The notes under the pieces: model-generated
Told to the model about the DNA's origin: nothing
Database searches by the model: none
What the model saw: only the letters and a program-made list of their open reading frames with translations
In this document: piece by piece, positions 43,324 through 52,508 of the stretch
How positions within the stretch are numbered: the first letter of the stretch is position 1
Layout: each line of letters begins with the position of its first letter
Position numbers and translations under genes: made by a program
From: Candidatus Raymondbacteria bacterium RIFOXYA2_FULL_49_16
GTDB lineage: Bacteria; Fibrobacterota; OXYB2-FULL-49-7; XYB2-FULL-49-35
NCBI GenBank assembly: GCA_001789205.1
Contig: MFYT01000028.1
Coordinates: 8,575 to 61,082 of the forward strand
Direction: 5' to 3'
DNA: 52,508 bases

Positions 43324-43836
43324 TTATTTAACAATAATCATCTTTTTGGCATCAACAAATAGGCCCATACGGATACGGTAACAATACGTTCCCGATGGCA
43401 GGCCTCGGCCGCTGAACACGGCACGGTAACGGCCTGGAGTATAGATCTTGTCGATAATACGCCCAACCTCCCTGCCCTGTACATCGTATACATTCAGCTG
43501 CACCCTGCATGGCTCCTGAACTGAAAACGGGATGCAGGTCGATGGGTTGAATGGATTGGGAATGTTTTGGCCAAGGGAATATTCCTGTTTTCCATCAAGG
43601 ATGACCGGCGTCTCAATGGCTACAGTAATTTCAGAAAGCGTGTACCAAAAACCCGCCTGTACCGTTGAACTCCCATGCGAAATCCCTATGGCTTGCTGGT
43701 CAGCAGTGCCGGCAATAGTATAACTGACACTAGTGAAGATGCCTCCTGCAGTTCCCAATACATGCGGAGCAACTGAATGCTGGCCATACACCGCGACCGC
43801 ACAGAGGACTAACAGTGCGTGATGAAGTTTCCTCAT
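43324..43836 (-). CDS. Small T9SS-exported protein
   Basis: This 170-residue protein has a signal peptide (MRKLHHALLVLCAVAVYGQ), then about 60 residues containing GGIFTSVSYTIAGTADQQAIG and STVQAGFWYTL. This resembles the short GG...SY.L.....Q pattern often placed before sorting domains. It ends with a T9SS domain (NIPNPFNPSTCIPF, VQLNVYDVQGREVGRII, LPSGTYCYRIRMGLFVDAKKMIIVK). Almost no cargo is left, so it may be a structural or anchoring component. The start at 43836 follows AGGGATG. It starts 9 bp after the 404-residue gene and precedes the giant protein gene; all read on the minus strand. Confidence 0.82.
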   Translation of the reverse strand: MRKLHHALLVLCAVAVYGQHSVAPHVLGTAGGIFTSVSYTIAGTADQQAIGISHGSSTVQAGFWYTLSEITVAIETPVILDGKQEYSLGQNIPNPFNPSTCIPFSVQEPCRVQLNVYDVQGREVGRIIDKIYTPGRYRAVFSGRGLPSGTYCYRIRMGLFVDAKKMIIVK

Positions 43837-43845
43837 GCGACATCC

Positions 43846-45060
43846 CTATGGCTGATAAATGATAAAGGAAAATGGTCTTTTGCCGGGAATATAACCCCCA
43901 TCAGAGGGGGTCGCTATTTGAACCCGAAGCTTGCCGTTTTCTGAACCCGTTGTTGTAAAATATCCCGCGGTGTTTGGAATGGTATAAAATGTTCCAATGC
44001 AGGTAACGCTTGTGATGAAATCAGACGCATTATAGGTGAGTCCCGAGAAGGCCACCTCGAATTCACGATCCGTTGTGTCGTACACACAGCTTACGACGTT
44101 AGGCGAACCCTTTTTGATGACGCCATTTTCATCAATGATCCCAAAGGCCACGGGGGAGATGTTAAATGTGCTTGTACCATATGTCTTGGTCAGGGTCCCG
44201 GTTATATGCACATTGCCATTAAATTCCCCTGCCCTCCCTGTACCCGTATTAGTCGCCTTTAGTGCCGATCCCGTACCATTGGTTGTCCCTTCGAGCGCGG
44301 GACCGCTGTTTGAGGCATTGTTCACTCCGAACCAGCCCGCCTGCCCCGTGCCTGTTGTATATGCGTCCACAGCGGGCCTGTTGTTCGAAGCATTGAGCAC
44401 CTGGAAATGGCCTGCCCGTCCCGTGCCCGTTGCCCGCCCGTCAATAGAAGCGCCGATTCCGTTGGAGGACGCAAAGACAGCCGAACCGGCACCGGTCGCA
44501 TTGCGCAGGTAGAAAGCGCCTACATTCGCTGTACCTCCATGGGTGATGGTAAGTGCATTTACACCACCGCCCGCGCTGTCTGCAAACGGAAGGTCCAGGC
44601 CATCCTTTCCCGTGTCCGCAGGGATCACTGAAAAGGGAAACTTGCCCTGGTCATCGAGCGCGAGGAGCTTCATGGGCTCGGCCGTGCGCGACGCCTCGAT
44701 GCTGTTCACGCGCTCGGCGTTCGACGCCTTGAGGCTGTATGGCGTACTGGTGAGCTGCTGCCTGGGCCTGAGGGTGTCCGATCCCATGGCTATTTCAAGG
44801 TAATACGTGGTGTCAAACGCAGGCCACAACTGCCTGAGGATAGTGTTGAAGATCCCATTGACAACGGTAACGCTGTCCGACATCCACCAGATCGCAGTAT
44901 CCCCTGTTGCGGCACAATACAAACGGAACGTCATATAATACTTTCCATCCGCGACCGGACCGCCTGCGGCGTCGCGCAATACGCCCTGATAGCTCATGGT
45001 ACGCGGCGCAAGCGAAAATGCCGCACCTGCGCACAAAAGCATGACAGCCAGATATTTCAT
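43846..45060 (-). CDS. Exported fibre-like protein with glycine/asparagine-rich repeats
   Basis: This 404-residue protein has a signal peptide (MKYLAVMLLCAGAAFSLA). An N-terminal domain (about 20-130) begins APRTMSYQGVLRDAAGGPVADGKYYMTFRLY, recurrent in proteins that carry tail-fibre-like trimer domains. The middle (about 190-300) has repeats such as TGTGRAGHF, NASNNRPAVDAYTTGTGQAGWF, NASNSGPALEGTTNGTGSALKA, typical of a trimeric beta-fibre. It ends in an unassigned domain (300-404) with no T9SS motif. ATG 45060 is preferred for the signal peptide and the AGAGGAGGCGGT site. A surface fibre secreted with the neighbouring T9SS proteins is the likely role; phage-tail similarity of the fold does not imply a prophage. 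Confidence 0.75.
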   Translation of the reverse strand: MKYLAVMLLCAGAAFSLAPRTMSYQGVLRDAAGGPVADGKYYMTFRLYCAATGDTAIWWMSDSVTVVNGIFNTILRQLWPAFDTTYYLEIAMGSDTLRPRQQLTSTPYSLKASNAERVNSIEASRTAEPMKLLALDDQGKFPFSVIPADTGKDGLDLPFADSAGGGVNALTITHGGTANVGAFYLRNATGAGSAVFASSNGIGASIDGRATGTGRAGHFQVLNASNNRPAVDAYTTGTGQAGWFGVNNASNSGPALEGTTNGTGSALKATNTGTGRAGEFNGNVHITGTLTKTYGTSTFNISPVAFGIIDENGVIKKGSPNVVSCVYDTTDREFEVAFSGLTYNASDFITSVTCIGTFYTIPNTAGYFTTTGSENGKLRVQIATPSDGGYIPGKRPFSFIIYQP

Positions 45061-45140
45061 ACCGCCTCCTCTTTTCAAACAGAAGATAAAATGAATAATT
45101 TTAGTGCTTGCTGTCAACAGTGAATGTTATGAAAAGATGT

Positions 45141-45174
45141 GGGTACGGCACGCGCATGACCGTATGCCGCACCC
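45141..45174 (-). terminator. Terminator of the second giant gene
   Basis: On the minus-strand RNA GGGTGCGGCA pairs with TGCCGTACCC (one G-U pair) across a 14-base loop, starting 17 bases after the stop at 45192. ACATCTTTTC follows. It separates the second giant gene from the 404-residue gene. Confidence 0.65.
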
Positions 45175-45191
45175 GCCCTAGAATAAACTTA

Positions 45192-48100
45192 CTATTTAAC
45201 CACAACCATCTTCCTGCTCTTCACGAATCCGCCTGCGGCAGAGCCAATCTCAACCTGATACACATACATGCCGCTTGCAACAAGCCTACCGTTGTTCGCC
45301 TTGCCATTCCATGTTTTGATATACTTCCTGCCAGGCTGGTACGCGTCATCTGTCACTGTCCGGACAAGCCTGCCGCCAAGGTCAAATATCTTGAGTGTCA
45401 CACGCTGCTTGTCGAACACAGGCCTGCCTTGGACCGAGAAATTGACCGGCACGCTGAATGAAAGGTTCGTGGTTGGATTAAACGGGTTTGGCCAGTTCTG
45501 CGTAAGATCGTACTGTGTCACAAGGTTGGCCAAAAAGTCCTGATCATCAGTGACAACAAGGCTATAATATTTCCTCGCCTCAGCCTTAACCGTGACCTCA
45601 GCTTTCTTTGTTAGATCAACAAACTGCCCCTTATCGCCGATATAAACGTACATACCTTCGGGCAAACCCTCAAAAGAAAGGGTCGTGGGGCCTTTGTCAC
45701 CGGCAGGATCAACAGCCATAACCCACCAATTGGTGCCAGACTGTGCGCTCTTAAGATCGCGCGAGAGCCTGTTCGTACTGTCGCCGACGGATTCAAACCA
45801 GACAGACACGCCACCCAAAGGCGAAGCCGGGGGTTCAAACTGATCCAGCGGGTCTACTGCCGTTTTGGCGGCACTATGTACGCCTGCGTAGTTGTTCCTG
45901 TCTGCGGAGAACGACCCGGTTGCGCTCACGCGTATGCGCCAATCAGCTCCATCCACATACAGAGGTTTTGCCAATGCGCGCGCAGCAACCTGTTCCTTGT
46001 CGGGATTATATGGTTGGCCGTCAAAGACAATGTATCCTGTGCCCGGCGCATGGTAGAAATAGCTCTTCCATGGCTCAAGCACATTATTGCTTACATATTG
46101 GCCGTTGTTCCAGGTCCACAAAGTATCAGCGTATTCGGGGCTGAACATGACCGCATAGGGATACGGTGAAGAGATCTGGTTCCATCCCTCTATCACTCGA
46201 ATGGAACAGGCAATACCACCAGGCAGGCGTTTGGCAGACGCGACATTCATGGGAACAGGATTGTCCGTCAGCATCCAGAATCCAGTGCCCGGCAGGTCCC
46301 ACGCGGAAGTATCACTGGGTTCGGTATAGACATTGCCGCGCGGATCCCACCGGTAGATCCGTTTTGCCGAATCAGACGTACCAACCGCCTGGGCCAGGTC
46401 GGTCGTGGGAATTGACATCATGTGCCAACTGCCCGCGGTAAACGTCTGTTTTACCACCGACTGCCCATGCGCGCCGATAATGATGGTGTCCTTGAATACA
46501 CCAGCGGCAACACGGTCGTTCGCTTCACCAAAAAGGATGAGCGTATCGTCGTAGAGCGGATAGATCTCTCCCACAAGAATGCTGTCTTTCAGCAGAGCGG
46601 TCCCGTCAAAAACAATGGAATCAGTCCTGGTCCTCACCTTGCACACGCCAAACCTGTACAAAAGCGTATCATCAAAGCCGTTTACGCGGTCAGCGTCGTT
46701 CACGCGGAATTTTACCTTGAGTGCGCCATAATAGACATAGGGCTCCTCGATCAGCGTAAAGACCGGCGTGTCATTGATATTGCGCACCAGCAGCACAAAC
46801 GAGAGCGTGTCGGCAGCGCCCGCCCTGTCTGAAACACGGATGCTTATGGCGTAGCTTCCGACATCGCTGTTCAACGGCGTCCAGGACAAACGGTTGCCCG
46901 CCATCACAGCGCCCGCGGGCCCCTGTATCTTCGCGTATCTGAGCGAATCACCAACATCCTGGTCTGTTGCGGCAACAGTGATCCGGTAAAGCGTGTCTTC
47001 AAAGGCAATGACCGTGTCAGCAACGGTCGAGACAATGACCGGCGCGTCGTTCGTATTCACGACCAAAACCTGATATGCAAGCGTGTCGCTGGCGCCCGCA
47101 AAGTCGCGCACCATGACGCGTACCAGCGTGTCGCCAACCTGGCTGTTCGCGGGGACCCAGCGCACCATGCCAGAGACACTGTCAATGGTCATGCCCTGCG
47201 GCATAGTGATTTTCCTCCAGCGCAGGGTAAGAGAATCGCCCATATCCATGTCTGAGGCAGCCAGCTGACGCTGATACTGCATGTCCTCGAACACGCTGTC
47301 GCGCACCACCGCAGTGGCAATGACCGGTGCGTCGTTTGTATTGAGCACACGCACCATGAACTGCAGAGTATCGGCCAAACCGCCCGCATCAACAACTCTG
47401 ATGCTCACCACCCTGCTCCCCACATCGCTGTTGCCCGGTGTCCAGAAAAGGTTGCCGCTCAAAGAATCGACCGTCATTCCCGCTGGCCCAAGGACTTTCC
47501 GCCACCGCAGTGCGTCATTCGCATCCTTGTCGTAGGCCGCAAGCGAGCGTGAATACGGGCTGTCCTCGAGTACCGTATCGATCGCAGCCGTTGTCAGGAT
47601 GACTGGCGCGTCGTTCACATTGCCTGCGGCAATCGTAAAGTCGAGCGTATCTGACCCGCCGCGCGTGTCAAAAACAATGACTCGCGCACTGCCCGACCAG
47701 CCAACCATGGAAGAATCAACGCTCCACGTAAGCATGCCCGTGGCAGCATCAATGGCCATTCCCACCGGATGAACTGGCAGGAAATACCAGACTGAGTCGC
47801 CCTTGGCGGAATCAGCGTCAGTGGCGCGGACCGCGTACTGCCACGCCTGATACTCGAACACTGTGTCTGGAATGTCAGCGGCTGCAGTGACAAAAACCGG
47901 CGCTTTGTTCACCATATGCACATGCAGCGCATAGGTGAGTGTATCGCTCAGGACCCCGTCCGAAGCAGTAATACTGACCACAGTGTCCCCTATCTGGGCC
48001 GTGGAAGGCGTCCAGGAAACAATACCCGTTATTGAAACAATAGTCATGCCAGCCGGCGCTGAAAGCAGCGCAAAGGTCACGGAACCGTTGCCCGCAACCG

Positions 48101-51100
48101 TGGCATTCACGTCAAGCGTATAGAGACTGTCTTCATATGCGTTGGTATCGCCTGCTATGGTAATGACCGGGTACGACACCATGGCTGTGTCGCGCGCGGC
48201 CGCGCCAAGCGCGGACCAGTTGCCCGCGGCATCGCGCAGGAAAAGGCCGAAGAAGTACTTCTGGCCCAGCGCAGGATTCTGGAGCGTGTCGGCGGTTTTT
48301 ACCGTGGTTCCGCGCGAAACCAGAATGGCTCCGGTATCATTGGCCACAGTGGGATACCTGTCTGTACGATACCAGACTGCAACGCTTTCAACATCAGCCG
48401 GATTGAGGGCAACCCCGCCCCAATAGAGGCGGACCATTGCCTGCGGGGTGACCGATGCGTCGAGTACAGCGCTGTTTATTGGCGGGGTAGCGTCGAGTGT
48501 CATAGTGTCTGACACCTGGGCCGACATGTTACCTGCCTTGTCTTTAAACGTAGCATAGATGCGTTTGACGCCGTCTGCTACACCTGCATTGAGACCGCTC
48601 TTTGCGCTTGCCGCCATTTCCCATACACCCCATGCGCCTGTGTTGACCTTGAAGCGCATGCTATCCGCGCTGGTTGCCGTAAGCGACAGATTGACCAACG
48701 GGCTTGAGGTCAGCCTTTGCGAGGTAACACTAAGTGAAACGCCTGAAGGCGGCGTAACATCGAGGGTCACTGTCGCAGGTATCCAGGCAGTGGCATTGCC
48801 CGCCCTGTCCTTGTACATCACAGCCACAGTGCGAAGTCCTTGACCATTCGCGGATATATTCAGATTGCTCTTTGACGTACCAAACGCCTCGTACGCCGTT
48901 GCCGTAAGAGTATCGACCTTGAAGCGCATGGAATCCGCGTCTGTTGCGGCAAGGATGAGCGCTGGCGTTGAATCATTGGTAAAACCGCCATTGCTGGCAA
49001 TTGTGATGCTGCCGCTTGTTGGGGCGGTCAGATCGAGCAAGGTCGTATCAGCGGCTGTTGCGCTGTTACCCGCCAGGTCCCTGAATTGTGCCGTGACGAT
49101 CTTTGCTCCAGCGGTTGCGCCAAGGCGTATGCCTGAAGCGATCGTGTCTGACCGCAGCCACGCGCTCCATGCACCCGCATTGACCTGGAAGCGCATGCTG
49201 TCAGCGCCGGTCGCAATGAGTTTGAGCGCAGCCAGCGTGTCTTTGGTGACTCCCGCGTTGTCCTGGATGACAACGGAAAGCCCAGAGGGCGCAGTGGCAT
49301 CGTAGATGGCCGTGTCAGCAATACCTGAAGATACATTACCCGCAAGGTCTTTGAACGCGGCAATAACGATCTTCTGGCCGTCGCCTCCCGCGCTGATCGA
49401 CAGCGTTGATTTCACCGCAGCGTAGGTTTCCCACGCGCTCCACGCGCTGCCATTGACCTGGAAGCGCATGCTGTCCGCTGACCCTGCGGAAAGGGTTATG
49501 ACCGGGGCCGCGTTGTTCGTATACCCGGCATTGCCGGTTATGGCAAGCGTGCCTGGAGCAGGCGCGGTCACATCGAGTATGGTGCTATCGTACACAGAGG
49601 CGGTGATATTGCCGACCGCGTCTTTGTACTGCGCATAGACCCGCTTGAGACCTTCGCCGCCAGCGCTGACATTAAAATTCGCGTTCGAAGCGTTCATGAA
49701 TTCCCACGCGCTCCACGCGCCGTTGTTCAGGTTGAAGCGCATGCTGTCCGCACCTGTTGCCGCAAGCATCAGTGTTGGCGTGGAATCATTGGTAAAACCC
49801 TGGTTGTCCGTAATTATGATTGAGGCTCCGGTTGGTGCTGATCCGTCGTAGTTCACGCTGAACTGCGATGCGGCCGGATTACCATTACTCGCACTGTCCG
49901 TGACCGCTCCTCCGGCAACATTGACCGTTACAGACCCGTCCGCTGTTGGTGTAATATCCGCGGTCCAGGTGGTCGCATTAGTATTGACCAGATTGCCCGC
50001 CGTACCATTACCGGCGAGAACTTTTGAAAGGTTCATGCCAAGCACAGACTCGCTGAAGGTGATAGTCACTGGGATGGGACTGACGTTGGTGGTGCCTGAA
50101 ACACCAGAGGTTATCATGACCGTGGGCGCTGAAACATCCATCCTGAACTGCATGCCAGCGCCAATGGCCTCGGCATTGCCTGCGGAATCCCACGCCCGCG
50201 CGGTTATCTCATACACGCTGCTTGTCCACACAGGAAGATAGGCATATGCCCACGCGGTTGTGCCAAAGGCGGTAATCCATTGTTCGGTCGCGCTCCACGA
50301 CGCGCCGGTCCAGAAGGTGCTGTCTATTTTATTAAAAAGGCGTATCTTGGTGCTCTGCACGCCCGAATGAGCGTCAGAAGCCGTGCCTTTGATGGTATCG
50401 AGAACGCTGAGCAATACACCTGAGGCCGGTGCAATTATTGCGGACACGGGTTTTGTTGAATCAGCGAGCATCCGGAATCCCGTGGGTATGGTGTACATGT
50501 TTCCCGAGGAATCGCTTGCCCGCGCTTTAACAATATAATACCCGGTTGTCCAAATTGAAGGTTGGCCCACAACCCATGACCCGAGGCCCGAAGCAGTGAC
50601 CCAATTGACGCCCGCGCTCCACGAAGAGTCGTTCCACGACAGAGTGTCGCTCTCACGCGTGATGTTCACCTGCACCTGCGCAAGGCCTGTGCCGCTGTCC
50701 GAGGCTGTTCCGGAAATAGGCGGCAGGCCATTCCATACACTGTTGTCCGTGGGCGATGTAATGGCAAGCGTGGGCGCTGTACCATCAATCTTAAACGCCG
50801 CATTGCTGGTATCGTACGAGGAATTGCCCGCTGAGTCAGTGACAACAAACCGTACACGCACCGTATTCAACGTGATCGAAGGAAGCGTCCAGTTATATAA
50901 TCCGCTGTTTGATATCCCGGAAACAATGCTGTTTGGAAATGTCGCGCCATTGTCCGTTGAATATTGCAGCGAAATTGGAGCTGCCTTGAGCAGGGCGTCG
51001 CTAAAAGCGCCAATGTTCCAGGTAATGGGATGCGTTGAACCCGCGACCCACTTCTCCCCTCCATTAGGCGAGGTAACCGCAGTGTCGCCAACCTGCGGCG

Positions 51101-52508
51101 CGGAAAAGTCGATGGTGAAATTCGTGTTTGACGTATCGTACGATACATTGCCCACGGAATCCGCCACAGCGATCTGCACGCGTACCTGGTTGTTATCGAT
51201 CGACGGCACGGTCCAATTGTACGAACCGCTGTTGGTCATGTTCGATACAATCGCGTTGGGGAAGCTCGCGCCCCCGTCAGTCGAATACTTCAGACTGATG
51301 GGCGCTGCCTTGAGCTTCACGTCGCTGATGGAACCCGTGGTCCAGGTGATGTTATGGCTGGTACCGCCGCCCCATGTCTCGCTGCCATTTGGCGCGGTTA
51401 TGGCGCCTGATCCGACAACTGGCGCCGCATTGTCTATGAAAAAATAGGCGTCCGAGGTATCGTACGAGGTCAGGCCAATGGAGTCGGTCACTGCAATGCG
51501 CACCTTTACTGTGGCGCTGTTCACCGAAGCGACTGTCCACAGGTACGAACCGTCATTGGCCTCGTTCGACGCTATGTTGTTCCATGTTGAGCCGTCAATG
51601 GTATATTCAAGTGTAATGGGGTTTGCCTTGAGTGCAAAATCCGAGATGCTGCCATTACTCCAGGTGATTGAATGACTTGTTCCTGCCTGCCACACTTCCC
51701 CATTGTTGGGCGCAGTGAGGGCGTTTGACGGTACTGAAGGCGCTGCATTGTCCACGATGAACGTGGCGTTACACGTATCGTATGCTACATTGCCCGCGCT
51801 ATCGGTAACTACAATACGCACCCAGACCGCCGGATGGTTAAGCGTTGGTGTCCACGAGCACACACCATCATTGGCCTCGTTCGAGGCAATGGTGTTCCAC
51901 GAACTGCCACCGTCGTTAGAAAATTCAAGGGCGATTGGATTGGCCTTGAGTTGCGCGTCGGAAATAACGCCTGTGTTCCAGGTAATGTTGTTGCTGATGT
52001 TTGTTTGCCACACCTCTCCCCCATTGGGCGATGTAATGGCTGCTGAAGAAACCGTGGGTTTGGTATTGTCGTACGTAACACTCACCTGCGTCGCTGCCGT
52101 GTTTGTATTACCCGCAAGGTCTATTGTCACTGACGCATTGACGTCTATGGTGACTAGGCCGTCAGATGTTGGCGTAACATCAGCTGTCCACACACGATTT
52201 GGCGTGGTGTTAGAGAAATTACCGGCCGTACCATTGCCAACCGAGATATTGCCGACAACAAAACTGGAAACATCCTCATTAAAAGTAATTGTAACGCCAA
52301 ATGGGGACACGCTGGTCGGGCTTGATGCACCTGTGGTAATCATGACAGTAGGCGCTGCGGCATCGTAGATAATTATAGCCTGGGCAGCCGCTGAATTACC
52401 ATTTGAAGCAGTGTCTACGCATACTGCACCAGCGACATCGATGGTGATGTTCCCCGCGCCTGTGGGCGTGATATCGCAGGTATAGGTATTGCCGTCAACA
52501 ACAGAAAA
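45192..52508 (-). CDS. Giant modular T9SS-exported protein (5' truncated by the window)
   Basis: The frame stays open to the window edge (2438 residues visible), so the start lies beyond. From the edge: a partial and a complete Big-type Ig unit (one reads ITFNEDVSSF, a second copy ITFSESVLGM), four units of about 112 residues with (A/T)SPNGGEVW and I-x-W motifs, two SGTASD units, the second Big-type unit, five units with GFTNDS / GADSMRF / WSAWE, a fibronectin-like GNWS unit, one or two putative-Ig units, four EDxxYxRxLAA cadherin-like units, a spacer domain (YYGALKVKFRVNDADRVNGF) and a T9SS domain (WPNPFNPTTNLSF, terminal VVVK). The last 750 or so residues parallel the giant gene at 32691. 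An adhesin or matrix protein is likely; no catalytic domain is visible. Confidence 0.87.
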   Translation of the reverse strand, partial: FSVVDGNTYTCDITPTGAGNITIDVAGAVCVDTASNGNSAAAQAIIIYDAAAPTVMITTGASSPTSVSPFGVTITFNEDVSSFVVGNISVGNGTAGNFSNTTPNRVWTADVTPTSDGLVTIDVNASVTIDLAGNTNTAATQVSVTYDNTKPTVSSAAITSPNGGEVWQTNISNNITWNTGVISDAQLKANPIALEFSNDGGSSWNTIASNEANDGVCSWTPTLNHPAVWVRIVVTDSAGNVAYDTCNATFIVDNAAPSVPSNALTAPNNGEVWQAGTSHSITWSNGSISDFALKANPITLEYTIDGSTWNNIASNEANDGSYLWTVASVNSATVKVRIAVTDSIGLTSYDTSDAYFFIDNAAPVVGSGAITAPNGSETWGGGTSHNITWTTGSISDVKLKAAPISLKYSTDGGASFPNAIVSNMTNSGSYNWTVPSIDNNQVRVQIAVADSVGNVSYDTSNTNFTIDFSAPQVGDTAVTSPNGGEKWVAGSTHPITWNIGAFSDALLKAAPISLQYSTDNGATFPNSIVSGISNSGLYNWTLPSITLNTVRVRFVVTDSAGNSSYDTSNAAFKIDGTAPTLAITSPTDNSVWNGLPPISGTASDSGTGLAQVQVNITRESDTLSWNDSSWSAGVNWVTASGLGSWVVGQPSIWTTGYYIVKARASDSSGNMYTIPTGFRMLADSTKPVSAIIAPASGVLLSVLDTIKGTASDAHSGVQSTKIRLFNKIDSTFWTGASWSATEQWITAFGTTAWAYAYLPVWTSSVYEITARAWDSAGNAEAIGAGMQFRMDVSAPTVMITSGVSGTTNVSPIPVTITFSESVLGMNLSKVLAGNGTAGNLVNTNATTWTADITPTADGSVTVNVAGGAVTDSASNGNPAASQFSVNYDGSAPTGASIIITDNQGFTNDSTPTLMLAATGADSMRFNLNNGAWSAWEFMNASNANFNVSAGGEGLKRVYAQYKDAVGNITASVYDSTILDVTAPAPGTLAITGNAGYTNNAAPVITLSAGSADSMRFQVNGSAWSAWETYAAVKSTLSISAGGDGQKIVIAAFKDLAGNVSSGIADTAIYDATAPSGLSVVIQDNAGVTKDTLAALKLIATGADSMRFQVNAGAWSAWLRSDTIASGIRLGATAGAKIVTAQFRDLAGNSATAADTTLLDLTAPTSGSITIASNGGFTNDSTPALILAATDADSMRFKVDTLTATAYEAFGTSKSNLNISANGQGLRTVAVMYKDRAGNATAWIPATVTLDVTPPSGVSLSVTSQRLTSSPLVNLSLTATSADSMRFKVNTGAWGVWEMAASAKSGLNAGVADGVKRIYATFKDKAGNMSAQVSDTMTLDATPPINSAVLDASVTPQAMVRLYWGGVALNPADVESVAVWYRTDRYPTVANDTGAILVSRGTTVKTADTLQNPALGQKYFFGLFLRDAAGNWSALGAAARDTAMVSYPVITIAGDTNAYEDSLYTLDVNATVAGNGSVTFALLSAPAGMTIVSITGIVSWTPSTAQIGDTVVSITASDGVLSDTLTYALHVHMVNKAPVFVTAAADIPDTVFEYQAWQYAVRATDADSAKGDSVWYFLPVHPVGMAIDAATGMLTWSVDSSMVGWSGSARVIVFDTRGGSDTLDFTIAAGNVNDAPVILTTAAIDTVLEDSPYSRSLAAYDKDANDALRWRKVLGPAGMTVDSLSGNLFWTPGNSDVGSRVVSIRVVDAGGLADTLQFMVRVLNTNDAPVIATAVVRDSVFEDMQYQRQLAASDMDMGDSLTLRWRKITMPQGMTIDSVSGMVRWVPANSQVGDTLVRVMVRDFAGASDTLAYQVLVVNTNDAPVIVSTVADTVIAFEDTLYRITVAATDQDVGDSLRYAKIQGPAGAVMAGNRLSWTPLNSDVGSYAISIRVSDRAGAADTLSFVLLVRNINDTPVFTLIEEPYVYYGALKVKFRVNDADRVNGFDDTLLYRFGVCKVRTRTDSIVFDGTALLKDSILVGEIYPLYDDTLILFGEANDRVAAGVFKDTIIIGAHGQSVVKQTFTAGSWHMMSIPTTDLAQAVGTSDSAKRIYRWDPRGNVYTEPSDTSAWDLPGTGFWMLTDNPVPMNVASAKRLPGGIACSIRVIEGWNQISSPYPYAVMFSPEYADTLWTWNNGQYVSNNVLEPWKSYFYHAPGTGYIVFDGQPYNPDKEQVAARALAKPLYVDGADWRIRVSATGSFSADRNNYAGVHSAAKTAVDPLDQFEPPASPLGGVSVWFESVGDSTNRLSRDLKSAQSGTNWWVMAVDPAGDKGPTTLSFEGLPEGMYVYIGDKGQFVDLTKKAEVTVKAEARKYYSLVVTDDQDFLANLVTQYDLTQNWPNPFNPTTNLSFSVPVNFSVQGRPVFDKQRVTLKIFDLGGRLVRTVTDDAYQPGRKYIKTWNGKANNGRLVASGMYVYQVEIGSAAGGFVKSRKMVVVK

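Noticed and set aside
43846-45060. Fibre-like protein as evidence of a prophage
   Set aside because: No capsid, terminase, integrase or lysis genes are nearby, the protein has a signal peptide, and its neighbours are T9SS exported proteins.

Overview
The window reads as chromosomal DNA of a bacterium of the FCB superphylum, most likely Fibrobacterota or a close relative. The strongest clue is that six exported proteins here, plus one short gene remnant, end in a type IX secretion (T9SS) C-terminal domain of the FlgD-Ig-like kind. These domains start with a PNPFNP-type motif and end in a lysine just before the stop. A GGGP-synthase-family gene downstream of alaS and a short (366 aa) Bacteroidetes-like ketol-acid reductoisomerase fit the same group. 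Shine-Dalgarno sites are common but not universal. The assignment is inference, because there is no rRNA or other taxonomic marker.

Layout. (1) 1-3325 (+): 3' end of a large repeat adhesin. (2) 3401-6741 (-): alaS and a GGGP-synthase-family gene, overlapping by ATGA. (3) 6846-7946 (+): ilvC with its own terminator. (4) 8018-21018 (-): one long directon, ilvD-ilvB-ilvN-leuC-leuD-leuB-cimA-hisD, then a class A penicillin-binding protein. Upstream of ilvD are a strong sigma70-like promoter, a leader peptide packed with Ile/Leu/Val codons, and a terminator with a competing antiterminator. This is a textbook translational attenuator. Pathway logic: CimA makes citramalate, LeuCDB-type enzymes convert it to 2-oxobutyrate, and IlvB/N, IlvC and IlvD complete isoleucine and valine. 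LeuCDB also serve leucine, but no leuA is present here. (5) 21451-23469: beta-phosphoglucomutase, nitroreductase and a HAD phosphatase. (6) 23470-23756: gene-poor spacer with a REP-like palindrome and the remnant of a T9SS tail. (7) 23757-30275 (-): a probable operon of a Ser/Thr kinase with a PEGA domain, a small membrane protein, an FHA-GAF-sigma54 activator, two lipoproteins and a T9SS-exported protein. It looks like a phospho-signalling and surface-protein cassette. (8) 30380-32593 (+): SulP transporter fused to STAS and cyclic-nucleotide-binding domains. (9) 32691-52508 (-): a surface-protein island with a 3488-residue protein carrying three beta-helix cassettes, a small T9SS protein, a 404-residue fibre-like protein, and a second giant protein (at least 2438 residues) that runs off the window and shares its C-terminal architecture with the first.

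No tRNA, rRNA, CRISPR array, insertion sequence or T9SS machinery gene was recognised. The best candidates for something new are the ilv attenuator, the kinase/FHA/lipoprotein cassette, the four-cysteine insertion in acetolactate synthase, and the modular giant exported proteins.
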